DNA from: Pseudoduganella aquatica
GTDB lineage: Bacteria > Pseudomonadota > Gammaproteobacteria > Burkholderiales > Burkholderiaceae_D
Length of the DNA: 64,000 bases
Assembly (NCBI RefSeq): GCF_009857595.1
Contig: NZ_WWCU01000012.1
Location: 1 to 64,000 of the forward strand
Direction of reading: 5' to 3'
The position numbers and the translations under genes are program-made. Below the pieces are notes generated by a model that did not search any database, was not told the DNA's origin, and saw nothing but the letters and a program-made list of their open reading frames with translations. Shown piece by piece: positions 45,038 through 54,110 of the stretch; positions within the stretch are counted from its first letter, which is position 1; each line of letters starts with the position of its first letter.

Positions 45038-45081
45038 GTTGCAAAAAAGTAATTATAACGGATGTGTTACTTTGTGGCAAC
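45038..45081. promoter_or_regulatory. Inverted repeat upstream of the DUF4214 gene
   Basis: Arms GTTGCAAAAAAGTAA (45038-45052) and TTACTTTGTGGCAAC (45067-45081) pair at 13 of 15 positions around a 14-base A+T-rich centre. It lies just before the start of the DUF4214 gene and after the M20 gene stop, so it may be an operator or an upstream terminator. Confidence 0.5.
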
Positions 45082-45099
45082 AATAACAACGACAGCAAC

Positions 45100-46326
45100 T
45101 TAGGCCAGGAAGTCGGCCAGCGTCAGTGCGACGATTTTAGTCGCTTTGCGCAGATCGTCCAGCGCCAGGCGCTCGTCGGCTTTCTTGGCGTTGGATTCGG
45201 GCACGGTGCGCGGGCCGGCGCCGTACAGCACCGCCGGGATGCCCTGCTCGCCGTACAGGCGCGCGTCGGCGTACAGCGGCGTGCCGACGGCGGGAATGTC
45301 TTCACCCAGGATGGCCCTGGCGTTCTTCTGGATGTTGGCCACGATCTGCTCTGTACCCGGCTGCGGGCGCAGCGCGTGCGACAGCAGCAGGCGCTTGATC
45401 TCGATGCGGATGCCGGGCTCGCCGCGCACCGCGTCCTCGATCAGCGCGCGCACCTGCGCTTCCACCGCCACCGGATCTTCTTCCGGAATCATGCGGCGGT
45501 CCATCTTCATCACCACTTTGCCGGGCACCACGTTGGTGTTGGTGCCGCCGTCGATGCGGCCCACCAGCATGGTCGGGCTGTCGATGCCGGGCACTTTGGA
45601 CTTCACCTTCTTCAACTCCGCCACCTGGGTGTAGAGCGCATTCAGGATCTTGGTGGCCGCTTGCAGCGCGTCGTGGCCGGTCTCCGGCATGGCGCCGTGG
45701 CCGGACTTGCCGTGCACGGTGATCTCGAACTGCAAGCAGGCGTTGTGGGCGGTGACGATGCTGTAGCTGAAGCCCGCCGCGATGACAAAATCAGGCTTGG
45801 TGAGCTTTTGCTCCAACAGCCAGCCCGGTCCCAGCAGGCCGCCGAATTCCTCGTCGTAGGTGAAGTGCAGTTCCAGCTGTCCCTTGAGCGGCACGCCCAG
45901 CGCTTCCAGCGCGCGCGCGGCGAAGATGTAGGTGGCGAAGTCGCACTTGGAGACGGCGGCGGCGCGGCCATAGATGTAGCCGTTGTCGACCACGCCGCCG
46001 TAGGGCGGATAGGTCCAGCCTTCGCCGGGCGGCACCACGTCGCCGTGCGCGTTCAGCGCCACGGTGGGGCCGCCGTCCGCATAGGGACGGCGCACGATCA
46101 GGTTGGTGATGCTCTCCATGCCGTAGTCATGCACCTGCTGCGCGGGCACGGCGTGCTTCTCGGCCTGCCAGCCGTAGGCCTGCACCGCTTCGGCGACCAT
46201 GTCCGCGTGCGGCGCGTTGTTGCCGGGCGGTGTGTCGGTGGGCACGCGCAGCACCTGCTGCAGGAAGGCGACTTCTTCGTCGAAGTGGGCGTCGATCCAC
46301 TGGATCAGTTGTTCTTGCTTGCTCAT
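45100..46326 (-). CDS. M20-family metallopeptidase/deacylase
   Basis: A 408-residue di-zinc amidohydrolase. Metal and catalytic motifs: LNAHGDVVPPGEGW (His, Asp), TYDEEFGGLLG (catalytic Glu pair) and a late metal His region. The lid-domain motif is EITVHGKSGHGAMPETGHDA. Relatives act on dipeptides, N-acyl or N-carbamoyl amino acids. It is 23 bp downstream of puuD on the same strand, so a role in purine or ureide nitrogen recovery is possible, but the substrate is unproven. Confidence 0.85.
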   Translation of the reverse strand: MSKQEQLIQWIDAHFDEEVAFLQQVLRVPTDTPPGNNAPHADMVAEAVQAYGWQAEKHAVPAQQVHDYGMESITNLIVRRPYADGGPTVALNAHGDVVPPGEGWTYPPYGGVVDNGYIYGRAAAVSKCDFATYIFAARALEALGVPLKGQLELHFTYDEEFGGLLGPGWLLEQKLTKPDFVIAAGFSYSIVTAHNACLQFEITVHGKSGHGAMPETGHDALQAATKILNALYTQVAELKKVKSKVPGIDSPTMLVGRIDGGTNTNVVPGKVVMKMDRRMIPEEDPVAVEAQVRALIEDAVRGEPGIRIEIKRLLLSHALRPQPGTEQIVANIQKNARAILGEDIPAVGTPLYADARLYGEQGIPAVLYGAGPRTVPESNAKKADERLALDDLRKATKIVALTLADFLA

Positions 46327-46349
46327 GTTCTTCCTCTTGGACGTGGGGC

Positions 46350-47579
46350 TTACTTCGCGCCGGACTCGAACCAGGCAGCCACTTGGGCGCGTTCGTCGTC
46401 GGTCATATTGGTCAGGTTAGCCAGCGGCATGGCTTTCAGCTGCACCGCCTGCTTGTAGATCTTCTCGGCATTCTGGCGCACTTCCGCCTCGTTCTCCAGC
46501 ATGATGCCGGCCGGCGCGGCGGCAAAGCCGGGCTGCGTGGGCGCCACCGCGTGGCAGGATACGCAGCGCTGCGCCAGGATGGCCTGCACTTTGCCGAACT
46601 GCGAAACCGCAAGCGGCGCGGCGGCGGCCGAAGCCGCGCGGGCCGCCGGCGGCGGCGGTGCAATCGCCACCGCCACGGCGATCAGGATCGCCACGCCGAT
46701 GGCCGGATAGCGCCACTCGACGCGGCCCTTGTGGCGCAGGTTGAAGAAGTGGCGGATAAACACGCCCGCCGCCATGATGGCCGCCAGCACCAGCCAGGCG
46801 TGGTCGTGGCGGTAGGTCATGGCGTAGTGGTTGCTGATCATGATGAACAGCACCGGCAAGGTGAAGTAGTTGTTATGCACGCTGCGCTGCTTGGCGCGCT
46901 GGCCATGCACCGGGTCCGGCAGGCCGCCCGCCGCGATGGCCGCCACCATCTTGCGCTGGCCGGGGATAATCAGCATCAGCACATTGGCCACCATGATGGT
47001 GCCTATCATCGCGCCCACGTGGATGTAGGCCGCGCGGCCGCTGAGGAAATGCGTCAGCACCCAGGCCGCCGCCACCAGCAGCGCAAACACCACCACGCCG
47101 AACCAGAAGTCATGCTTGCCCAGCGGGGAGCGGCACAGCAGGTCGTACACGGTCCAGCCCACCACCAGCGAAGCGATGCCCAGGCCCACGGCCTGCAGGC
47201 TGCTCAGGTCCGCCACGGATTTGTCCACCATCATGGCCTGGGCGTTGAAATAGTAGGCGATGGTCAGCAGCGCGAAGCCCGACAGCCAGGTGGTGTAAGC
47301 TTCCCATTTGAACCAGTGCAGCTCCTTGGGCAGCTCGGCCGGCGCCACCAGGTACTTCTGCGGGTTGTAGAATCCGCCGCCGTGCACGGCCCACAACTCG
47401 CCCGACACGCCCTTCTTCGCCAGCTCGGAGCCGGGCGCCGGCGGACGGATGGAGTTGTCCAGCCAGACGAAATAAAACGAGGCGCCTATCCAGGCGATAC
47501 CGGTAATGATGTGCAGCCAGCGCACGATCAGGTTCAGCCACTCGAGGCCGTAAGGGATCAGATAGGCAAAAACTTCCAT
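46350..47579 (-). CDS. puuD: Urate hydroxylase PuuD (membrane, cytochrome c-fused)
   Basis: A 409-residue membrane enzyme that oxidises urate to 5-hydroxyisourate. About eight hydrophobic segments form the N-terminal urate-hydroxylase domain, starting PYGLEWLNLIVRWLHIITG. The C-terminal about 90 residues are a cytochrome c domain with heme motif CVSCH (residues 339-343). This architecture is diagnostic of PuuD. It is divergent from a LysR regulator and followed by the M20 gene. Its product can be used by the secreted HiuH at 29868-30272. Confidence 0.95.
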   Translation of the reverse strand: MEVFAYLIPYGLEWLNLIVRWLHIITGIAWIGASFYFVWLDNSIRPPAPGSELAKKGVSGELWAVHGGGFYNPQKYLVAPAELPKELHWFKWEAYTTWLSGFALLTIAYYFNAQAMMVDKSVADLSSLQAVGLGIASLVVGWTVYDLLCRSPLGKHDFWFGVVVFALLVAAAWVLTHFLSGRAAYIHVGAMIGTIMVANVLMLIIPGQRKMVAAIAAGGLPDPVHGQRAKQRSVHNNYFTLPVLFIMISNHYAMTYRHDHAWLVLAAIMAAGVFIRHFFNLRHKGRVEWRYPAIGVAILIAVAVAIAPPPPAARAASAAAAPLAVSQFGKVQAILAQRCVSCHAVAPTQPGFAAAPAGIMLENEAEVRQNAEKIYKQAVQLKAMPLANLTNMTDDERAQVAAWFESGAK

Positions 47580-47643
47580 GGATTCCTCAAGAATAAAGTA
47601 GCGGCAATTTACAGAAGATAAACGGTTTTCGTCCCTGCATCAT

Positions 47644-47680
47644 GAAATATATCGTATATTTCTCATATCCGATCTGATAT
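47644..47680. promoter_or_regulatory. Tandem palindromes in the puuD-lysR divergent promoter region
   Basis: GAAATATATCGTATATTTC (47644-47662) is a perfect 8-bp dyad around TCG. ATATC and GATAT arms with a 6-base spacer follow at 47665-47680. The strongly A+T-rich stretch is unlike its flanks and fits a LysR operator with T-N11-A character. Confidence 0.6.
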
Positions 47681-47691
47681 AAAGCCAGCCT

Positions 47692-48627
47692 ATGTCCAGC
47701 CTGCCCAAAAATCTCGATCTGCACCTGATCCGCATCCTCTACCTGCTGCTGGTGGAGAAGAATGTGTCGCGCGTTGCGCTCAAGCTGAATCAGCCGCAGC
47801 CATCGATCTCCGCCTCCCTGCGCAAGCTGCGCGAACTGACCGGCGACCCGCTGCTGGTGCGCGGCGCGCGCGGCATGGTGCCCACCCAGCACGGCGAGAG
47901 CCTGCTCAAGCCCGCCAAGCGCATCCTCGATGAAACGGAAAACCTGTTCATCAAGAAGACGCCCTTCGTGCCGCAGGAGGAAGCGCGCACCTTCCACATC
48001 GCCGCGCCGGACTATCTGGACACGCAGTTCCTGCCCAATGTGGTGTCGCTGCTGCGGCGCGGCTCGCCGCTCAGCCGCATCGTCATCCACGGCCTGGGGC
48101 CGGGCGTGGACTATGTGCGCCTGCTGTCGGACGGCGACCTGGACCTGGTGATCGCCAACTGGGACGAGCCGCCCGAGCACCTGCACATGTCCAAGCTGTT
48201 CGAAGACCCCATCATCTGCGCCATGCACGCGGCCGCGCCCTACGCCAAGCGCACCGCCAGCGACGCCATGACGGCCGAGGACTACCTGTCGCTGCCGCAC
48301 GTGGCGCCGTCGCAGCTGCTGCCCGGCTACCACGGCGTGATCGACTCCTTCCTCGAGCGCCAGAACATGCGCCGCAACGTGGTGGTGGAATCGGCCTACT
48401 TCGGCCTCATTCCCTACATGCTGACGCAGACCGACCTGGTGCTGACCACCGGCCGCCAGTTCATCCGCTTCCATGAAAAGACGCTGCCGCTGAAAACCTA
48501 CACGGTGCCGATCAAGTTCCCGCCGATGCGCTTCTACCAGCTGTGGCACGAGCGCGTGCACGGCGCGCCCGAGCACAAATGGCTGCGCGACCAGGTCAGC
48601 GAGGCGGCGAAAGGGCTGCTGAAGTGA
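47692..48627 (+). CDS. LysR-family transcriptional regulator of the urate cluster
   Basis: A 311-residue LysR regulator. The N-terminal winged helix-turn-helix is RIALRILYLLLVEKN-like (RILYLLLVEKNVSRVALKL, then NQPQPSISASLRKLREL). The C-terminal effector domain has two PBP-like lobes. It is divergent from puuD and co-directional with the uraD-allC fusion 77 bp downstream, so it probably controls both in response to urate or a derivative. Confidence 0.9.
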   Translation: MSSLPKNLDLHLIRILYLLLVEKNVSRVALKLNQPQPSISASLRKLRELTGDPLLVRGARGMVPTQHGESLLKPAKRILDETENLFIKKTPFVPQEEARTFHIAAPDYLDTQFLPNVVSLLRRGSPLSRIVIHGLGPGVDYVRLLSDGDLDLVIANWDEPPEHLHMSKLFEDPIICAMHAAAPYAKRTASDAMTAEDYLSLPHVAPSQLLPGYHGVIDSFLERQNMRRNVVVESAYFGLIPYMLTQTDLVLTTGRQFIRFHEKTLPLKTYTVPIKFPPMRFYQLWHERVHGAPEHKWLRDQVSEAAKGLLK

Positions 48628-48704
48628 TAAGGGTCATAGGCTCCGGCATATAGCCCGCCTGTCCCGGCAGTTATATGATCGAAGCTCCAAGGATGGATAT
48701 CACG

Positions 48705-50462
48705 ATGACTACACTCTCCGAACTCAATAGCTGCGACGTTTCCACTTTCGCCGAGCGCCTGCACGGCATCTACGAGCACTCGCCCTGGATACCCCAGCGC
48801 GCAGCGGCGGGCCGTCCCTACGCCAGCGTGGCGGCGCTCAAGCAGGCCTTGCAGGCGGAAGTGGCCAGGGCAAGCAACGACGAACAACTGGGCTTGATCC
48901 GCGCCCACCCGGAATTGGCAGGCAAGGCCGCCATCGCCGGCGAGCTGACGGCAGAATCGACCAATGAACAGGCGCGTTCCGGCCTGAACCTGTGCAGCGC
49001 CGAGGAATTCGCCACGCTGCACAAGCTGAATGCGGACTACAACGCCAAGTTCGGCTTCCCCTTCATCCTGGCCGTGAAAGGCCCCACCGGCAACGGCCTG
49101 ACGCGCCAGCAGATCATCGCCACCTTCACGCGCCGCTCGCGCAACCAGGTGGCGGACGAACAGCAGGAGTGCCTGCGCCAGATCCACCGCATCGCCGAAA
49201 TGCGCATCAACGACCTGCTGGGCGTGAAGATGGACTTCGGCCCCGCCATCATGCAATGGTCGGAAGACCTGGCGCAGTGGAGCGACGACGAGCACGGCCT
49301 GACCTGCGCCTACATGACGGACGCGCACCGCAAATCCGCCGCCCAGCTGGCGGCGTGGATGCGCGAAGCGGGCATGGAAGTGGAGATCGACAACGTGGGC
49401 AACGTGGTGGGCCGCTACCTGAGCGGCGCAGCCGGCGCCAAGACGCTGATGACGGGATCGCATTACGACACCGTGCGCAACGGCGGCAAGTACGACGGCC
49501 GCCTCGGCATCCTGCTGCCGCTCGCCATCGTCAAGAGCCTGCACGCGAAGGGTGAAAAGCTGCCGTTCGACTTTGAGATTGTCGGCTTTGCCGAAGAAGA
49601 AGGCGTGCGTTTCCGCTCCACTTTCCTGGGCAGTAACGCCATCACCGGCCGCTTCGACATGGGCCTGCTGGAGCAGCTGGACGCGGACGGCGTGAGCATG
49701 CGCACGGCGCTGGAGGCTGCGGGCCACAACGTGCAGGCCATTCCCGCCATCGCGCGCGACCCGGCAAAACTGCTGGCCTTCGTGGAAGTGCATATCGAAC
49801 AAGGGCCGGTGCTGCTGCAGCGCGGCCTGCCGCTGGGCGTGGTCACCGCCATCGCGGGCAGTTCGCGCTACCTGGTGGAACTGCACGGCCTGGCCAGCCA
49901 TGCCGGCACCACGCCCATGACCATGCGCAAGGACGCTGCTGCCGCTGCGGCCGAAATCGTGCTGCTGGTCGAGCAGCGCTGCGGCACGGCCGAGGCCCTG
50001 GTGGGCACCGTTGGGCAGCTGCAGGTGCCGAATGGTTCGGTCAACGTGATCCCGGGCGCGTGCAAGCTGTCGCTCGACATCCGCGCGGCGGACGACGCGG
50101 TGCGCAAGGCGGCGGTGCAGGACGTCCTCGACGGCATCGCGGCGATCTGCGAGCGGCGCCAGGTTGAATTCAAGCTGGAGAAAGTGGTGGAAGCCAGCGC
50201 AGCCCCCTGCGCGCCATGGCTGATGGACCAGCTGGGCGCAGCGGTCGAGCGCACCGGCCTGCCGCGTTTCGACCTGCTGTCCGGTGCCGGTCACGACGCC
50301 ATGGCCATGGCCGCCATCACCGACGTGGCCATGCTGTTCACGCGCTGCGGCAACGGCGGCATCAGCCACAACCCGCTGGAAACCATGACCGCCGACGACG
50401 CCGAAATCGCCGCCCAGGCGCTGCTGGACTTCCTGCGCAGCTTTGAGCCCAAGGCACGTTGA
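48705..50462 (+). CDS. Fused OHCU decarboxylase and allantoate amidohydrolase
   Basis: A 585-residue two-domain protein. Residues about 1-165 are OHCU decarboxylase (UraD): catalytic His 68 in AHPELAGKAA, FGFPFILAVKG, and LNSCDVSTFAERLHGIYEHS. Residues about 172-580 are an M20-type allantoate/ureidoglycolate amidohydrolase (AllC): GSHYDTVRNGGKYDGRLG, FAEEEGVRF, HIEQGPVLL and SGAGHDAMAM. It converts OHCU to S-allantoin and hydrolyses allantoate; allantoinase is not in the window. The start is ATG 48705 with AAGGA upstream; earlier in-frame ATGs exist at 48675 and 48693. Confidence 0.93.
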   Translation: MTTLSELNSCDVSTFAERLHGIYEHSPWIPQRAAAGRPYASVAALKQALQAEVARASNDEQLGLIRAHPELAGKAAIAGELTAESTNEQARSGLNLCSAEEFATLHKLNADYNAKFGFPFILAVKGPTGNGLTRQQIIATFTRRSRNQVADEQQECLRQIHRIAEMRINDLLGVKMDFGPAIMQWSEDLAQWSDDEHGLTCAYMTDAHRKSAAQLAAWMREAGMEVEIDNVGNVVGRYLSGAAGAKTLMTGSHYDTVRNGGKYDGRLGILLPLAIVKSLHAKGEKLPFDFEIVGFAEEEGVRFRSTFLGSNAITGRFDMGLLEQLDADGVSMRTALEAAGHNVQAIPAIARDPAKLLAFVEVHIEQGPVLLQRGLPLGVVTAIAGSSRYLVELHGLASHAGTTPMTMRKDAAAAAAEIVLLVEQRCGTAEALVGTVGQLQVPNGSVNVIPGACKLSLDIRAADDAVRKAAVQDVLDGIAAICERRQVEFKLEKVVEASAAPCAPWLMDQLGAAVERTGLPRFDLLSGAGHDAMAMAAITDVAMLFTRCGNGGISHNPLETMTADDAEIAAQALLDFLRSFEPKAR

Positions 50463-50481
50463 GACTGGCCCTGCCCAGACC

Positions 50482-51243
50482 TCACACGGCCGCCATCTCC
50501 CGGCTGTAGCTCCGCGTTGCATCGACCAGGCTGCGCGTGTAGGGGTGGGTGGCGCCGCCGTTGCTGAGCGAGGCGCTGTCAAGCGTGTCGACGATGCGGC
50601 CTTGCTGCATCACCGCCACGCGGTCGCACAGGTGCACCACCACGCCCAGGTCGTGCGTCACCAGGATGTAGGTCAGGCCGTCGCGCGCGCGCAGCTCGGC
50701 CAGCAGGTTCAGGATCTCGGCCTGCACCGACACGTCCAGCGCGGACGTGGGCTCGTCCAGCAGCAGGATGCGCGGCTCCAGTATCAGCGCGCGCGCGATC
50801 GCCACGCGCTGCCGCTGGCCGCCCGACATCTGGTGCGGGTAGCGGTAGCGGAAGGACTCATTCAGGCCCACCTTCAGCAGCATCTGCCGCACCCGCTCGC
50901 CGATGTTGTCCATCTTGTGGATCTTCAGCGGCTCGGACAGCGCCGTGTCCACAGTGTGGCGCGGATGCAGCGAGCCGTAAGGATCCTGGAACACCATCTG
51001 CATCAGCCGGCAGCGTTCGCGGTCTATCTTGCGGCCCAGCGGCTGGCCGGCGATAGCCATCTCCCCTTCCCAGTGCGAGTACAGCCCGGCCAGGCAGCGC
51101 AGCACCGTGCTCTTGCCGGAGCCCGATTCACCCACCAGCCCGAATACCTCGCCCTCCTTCACCGAGAAGCCCACTTCGTTCAATACCTTGTTGCGCTGGC
51201 CGCCGCTGCCGAAGGACAGCGCCAGTTCATTTACCGTGATCAT
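50482..51243 (-). CDS. Opp/Dpp-type ABC transporter ATPase (second subunit)
   Basis: A 253-residue ATPase: Walker A GESGSGKST, signature MSGGQRQR, Walker B ILLLDEPTSALD, H-loop VTHDLG. It resembles OppF/DppF. Start ATG at 51243. It lies 11 bp after its partner ATPase gene and ends the seven-gene minus-strand set. Substrate unknown. Confidence 0.92.
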   Translation of the reverse strand: MITVNELALSFGSGGQRNKVLNEVGFSVKEGEVFGLVGESGSGKSTVLRCLAGLYSHWEGEMAIAGQPLGRKIDRERCRLMQMVFQDPYGSLHPRHTVDTALSEPLKIHKMDNIGERVRQMLLKVGLNESFRYRYPHQMSGGQRQRVAIARALILEPRILLLDEPTSALDVSVQAEILNLLAELRARDGLTYILVTHDLGVVVHLCDRVAVMQQGRIVDTLDSASLSNGGATHPYTRSLVDATRSYSREMAAV

Positions 51244-51254
51244 GAATCGAACTC

Positions 51255-52112
51255 CTAATTGGTGAGCCAGGCGGGATCGCGCTGCAGCACCGGCAACGCC
51301 GGGCGCCGCACGTCTATGCTGGGCAGCGCGGCCAGCAGGCCGCGGGTGTAAGGATGCTGGGCGTGGTCCAGGTCCGCCGCCGCGATGGACTCCACCACGC
51401 GGCCCGCATACATCACCAGCACGCGGTCGCAAAAGTGGCGCACCAGGTTCAGGTCGTGGCTGATGAAGACCAGGCCCAGGTCGCGCTGGCCCACCAGGTC
51501 GTCCAGCACGGACAGCACTTGCGCGCGCACAGACACGTCCAGCGCCGATGTGGGCTCGTCGGCGATCACAACTTCCGGATTCGGGATCAGCATCATCGCA
51601 ATCATGATGCGCTGGCCCATGCCGCCGGAGATCTCGTGCGGATAGCGCTCGTACACGCGCTGAGGTTCGCGGATGCGCACCTGCTCCAGCATGGCGATGA
51701 CCCGCTCGCGCACCTCGGCGCGCGGCAGGCGCCGGCCGCTCTCGTGCGCCACCAGGGCTTCTGCGATCTGGTCGCCCACCTTCATCACCGGGTTCAGCGA
51801 ATACTTGGGGTCCTGCATGATCATGGACATGCGCTGGCCGCGTATGGCGCGCATCTGCTTTTCGCCGGCCTGCAGCAGGTCGGTATCGCCGAAGCGCAGC
51901 ACGCGCGCGTCGATGCGGGCGCTGGCCGGGTGCAGCTTCAGCAGCGTGCGGCCCACGGTCGATTTGCCGGAGCCGGATTCGCCGACGATGGCCAGCTTCT
52001 CGCGCCCCAGCTTGAACGACACGCCGCGCACCGCGTCCACCAGTCCGTCGCGCGTGGCGAAGCGCACGCTCAGGTCTTCCACTTCCAGCTTGGTCTCTGT
52101 GTTTGTCATCAT
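51255..52112 (-). CDS. Opp/Dpp-type ABC transporter ATPase (first subunit)
   Basis: A 285-residue ATPase: Walker A GESGSGKST, signature ISGGMGQR, Walker B VVIADEPTSALDVS and a C-terminal HPYTRGLLAALPS peptide-transporter tail, as in OppD/DppD. AGGACC precedes the start. It lies 9 bp after the second permease gene. Confidence 0.93.
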   Translation of the reverse strand: MMTNTETKLEVEDLSVRFATRDGLVDAVRGVSFKLGREKLAIVGESGSGKSTVGRTLLKLHPASARIDARVLRFGDTDLLQAGEKQMRAIRGQRMSMIMQDPKYSLNPVMKVGDQIAEALVAHESGRRLPRAEVRERVIAMLEQVRIREPQRVYERYPHEISGGMGQRIMIAMMLIPNPEVVIADEPTSALDVSVRAQVLSVLDDLVGQRDLGLVFISHDLNLVRHFCDRVLVMYAGRVVESIAAADLDHAQHPYTRGLLAALPSIDVRRPALPVLQRDPAWLTN

Positions 52113-52121
52113 TGGTCCTTG

Positions 52122-53057
52122 TCAGCTGCGTGGATCGAACACGTCGCGCAGGCCGTCGCCCAGCAGGTTGAAGGCCAGGCTCACCACCATGATGGCGGCG
52201 CCGGGCATGGCCACCAGCCACCAGCACTCCATCATGTAGCGGCGTCCGGCCGAGATCATGGCGCCCCACTCGGCCGACGGCGGCTGCGCGCCCAGGCCGA
52301 GGAAGCCCAGGCCCGCAGCTGTGAGGATGATGCCGGCCATATTCATGGTCAGCCGCACCAGCACCGAGGACAGGCACAGCGGCGCAATGTGCCGCACCAG
52401 GATGCGCAGCGGCGAAGCGCCCTGCAGCTGCACGGCCGCCACGAAGTCGGCCTTGCGCAGGGTGCGCGTTTCGGCGCGCGCCAGGCGGGCGATGGGCGGC
52501 CAGGCGGTGAGCGCGATGGCGATCACCGCGTGCTCCAGGCCCGGCCCGAGCGCGGCCACGAAGGCCAGCGCCAGCACCAGGCTGGGGAAGGAAATGAAGA
52601 TGTCGGTGATGCGCATGAACAGCGTATCCACCCAGCCGCCGAAGTAGCCGGAAGTGGCACCCACCGCCAGCCCCACCGGGCCGACCACGATGGTGACCAG
52701 GCCCACGATGTACAAGGTGGTGCGGGCGCCGTAGACCAGGCGGCTGAAGGTGTCGCGGCCGTATTCGTCGGTGCCGAACCAGTGCGCGGCGCCGGGCGCC
52801 TGCAAGGTGGCGGCCAAGTCCTGGCGCAGCGGGTCGTGGGTGGCGATCCAGGGCGCGAAGCAGGCTACCGCGATCAGCAGCAGGATCACGATCAGGCCCG
52901 CGAGCGTCATGGGATTGAGCAGCAGGTGGCGCAGTGCGCGCCGCAGCGATTCGCGCAGCGCGGAGCCGGCGGTGGCGGGGCCGGCCGCGCGCGGCGATGG
53001 CGGCGTGGCGGGGGCGGCGTCCGGCTTCGGCGCGGCAGTCATGGTAGGTGTCAGCAT
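52122..53057 (-). CDS. Opp/Dpp-type ABC transporter permease (DppC-like)
   Basis: A 311-residue inner-membrane permease with a long Ala/Pro-rich N-terminus, TM segments such as TLAGLIVILLLIAVACFAPW, the GTDEYGRDTFSRLVYG motif typical of DppC/OppC, and the EAA-like loop with GASPLRILVRHIAPL. Its ATG shares one base with the stop of the DppB-like gene. An alternative start is six codons on. Confidence 0.92.
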   Translation of the reverse strand: MLTPTMTAAPKPDAAPATPPSPRAAGPATAGSALRESLRRALRHLLLNPMTLAGLIVILLLIAVACFAPWIATHDPLRQDLAATLQAPGAAHWFGTDEYGRDTFSRLVYGARTTLYIVGLVTIVVGPVGLAVGATSGYFGGWVDTLFMRITDIFISFPSLVLALAFVAALGPGLEHAVIAIALTAWPPIARLARAETRTLRKADFVAAVQLQGASPLRILVRHIAPLCLSSVLVRLTMNMAGIILTAAGLGFLGLGAQPPSAEWGAMISAGRRYMMECWWLVAMPGAAIMVVSLAFNLLGDGLRDVFDPRS

Positions 53058-54079
53058 CAGTGCATCCGTGGGTCGAAAACTTGGTACAAGGCGTCCGAGA
53101 CGAGATTAAGCGTGACGAAGATGACGCCGACCAGCAGCACGCATCCCATCACCGAATTCATATCGCCCAGCAGCAGGCTGTTGGTCAGGTACTGGCCGAA
53201 GCCCGGCCAGGCGAACACGGTCTCGATCAGCACCGCGCCCTCCAGCAGGCCGCCGTAGGCCAGCGCGACGATGGTAAGCAGCTGCACCAGGATGTTGCGG
53301 AAGGCGTGGCGCCAGATCACAGCCGCCTCGGACAGCCCCTTCACGCGCGCCGTGAGGATGTATTCCTGCGACAGCTGCGCCAGCATGAAGCTGCGCGTCA
53401 TGCGGCTGATATAGGCCATCGAATGCAGGCCCAGGATGCAGGCCGGCAGCAGGATGTGCTTGACGCTGTTGGCGAAGGCGTCCCAGTTCCCGGCCAGCAG
53501 CGTGTCGATCAGCAGCAGGCCGGTGACGGAGGGGATGGCGCCGTCGTACATCAGCGCGATGCGCCCGGAGCCGCCGGCCCAGCCCAGCCAGGCGTAGAAC
53601 ACCAGCAGTCCCATCATGGCGAACCAGAACACCGGCGTGGAGTGGCCCGCCAGGCTGATGACGCGCACCACATGGTCCACCAGGCGGCCGCGCCGGCTGG
53701 CGGCCCACACGCCCAGCGGCACGCCGGCCAGCACGCCGAGCACGATGGCCAGCGTGGCCAGTTCCACCGTGGCCGGGAACACCCGCGCAATGTCGGCGCT
53801 GACGGCGTTCCCGGTCAGCAGCGAGGTGCCGAGGTTACCGTGCGCCAGTTCGCCCAGGTAGCGGCCGAACTGCATCCACAGCGGCTGGTCCAGGCCCAGG
53901 CGCGCCGCAGCCTGCTGGTAGGTGGACGCGTCCGCGTCCGGCCCGACGATGGAGAGCACCGGATCGATCGGCATCACGCGGCCGATGAAGAAGGTCAGCA
54001 CCAGCAAGCCGCACAGCGTGGCCAGGGTGCTCAGCAAACGCGTTCGCATGGTGCCGGCGCGCGCCCAGAAAGCTTTCAT
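53057..54079 (-). CDS. Opp/Dpp-type ABC transporter permease (DppB-like)
   Basis: A 340-residue inner-membrane permease with TM1 (LLSTLATLCGLLVLTFFIG), the LGLDQPLWMQFGRYL and GNLGTSLLTG motifs of DppB/OppB, and the EAA-like loop (TARVKGLSEAAVIWRHAFRN). It couples with the DppC-like permease to form the channel. 31 bp after the binding-protein gene. Confidence 0.92.
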   Translation of the reverse strand: MKAFWARAGTMRTRLLSTLATLCGLLVLTFFIGRVMPIDPVLSIVGPDADASTYQQAAARLGLDQPLWMQFGRYLGELAHGNLGTSLLTGNAVSADIARVFPATVELATLAIVLGVLAGVPLGVWAASRRGRLVDHVVRVISLAGHSTPVFWFAMMGLLVFYAWLGWAGGSGRIALMYDGAIPSVTGLLLIDTLLAGNWDAFANSVKHILLPACILGLHSMAYISRMTRSFMLAQLSQEYILTARVKGLSEAAVIWRHAFRNILVQLLTIVALAYGGLLEGAVLIETVFAWPGFGQYLTNSLLLGDMNSVMGCVLLVGVIFVTLNLVSDALYQVFDPRMH

Positions 54080-54110
54080 GTCTTGTCTCCCTTGTTATTT
54101 TGGCGGGCGT

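Noticed and set aside
48675-48704. Earlier ATG starts for the uraD-allC fusion
   Set aside because: In frame at 48675 and 48693, but the ATG at 48705 has the better spaced AAGGA and matches UraD N-termini.
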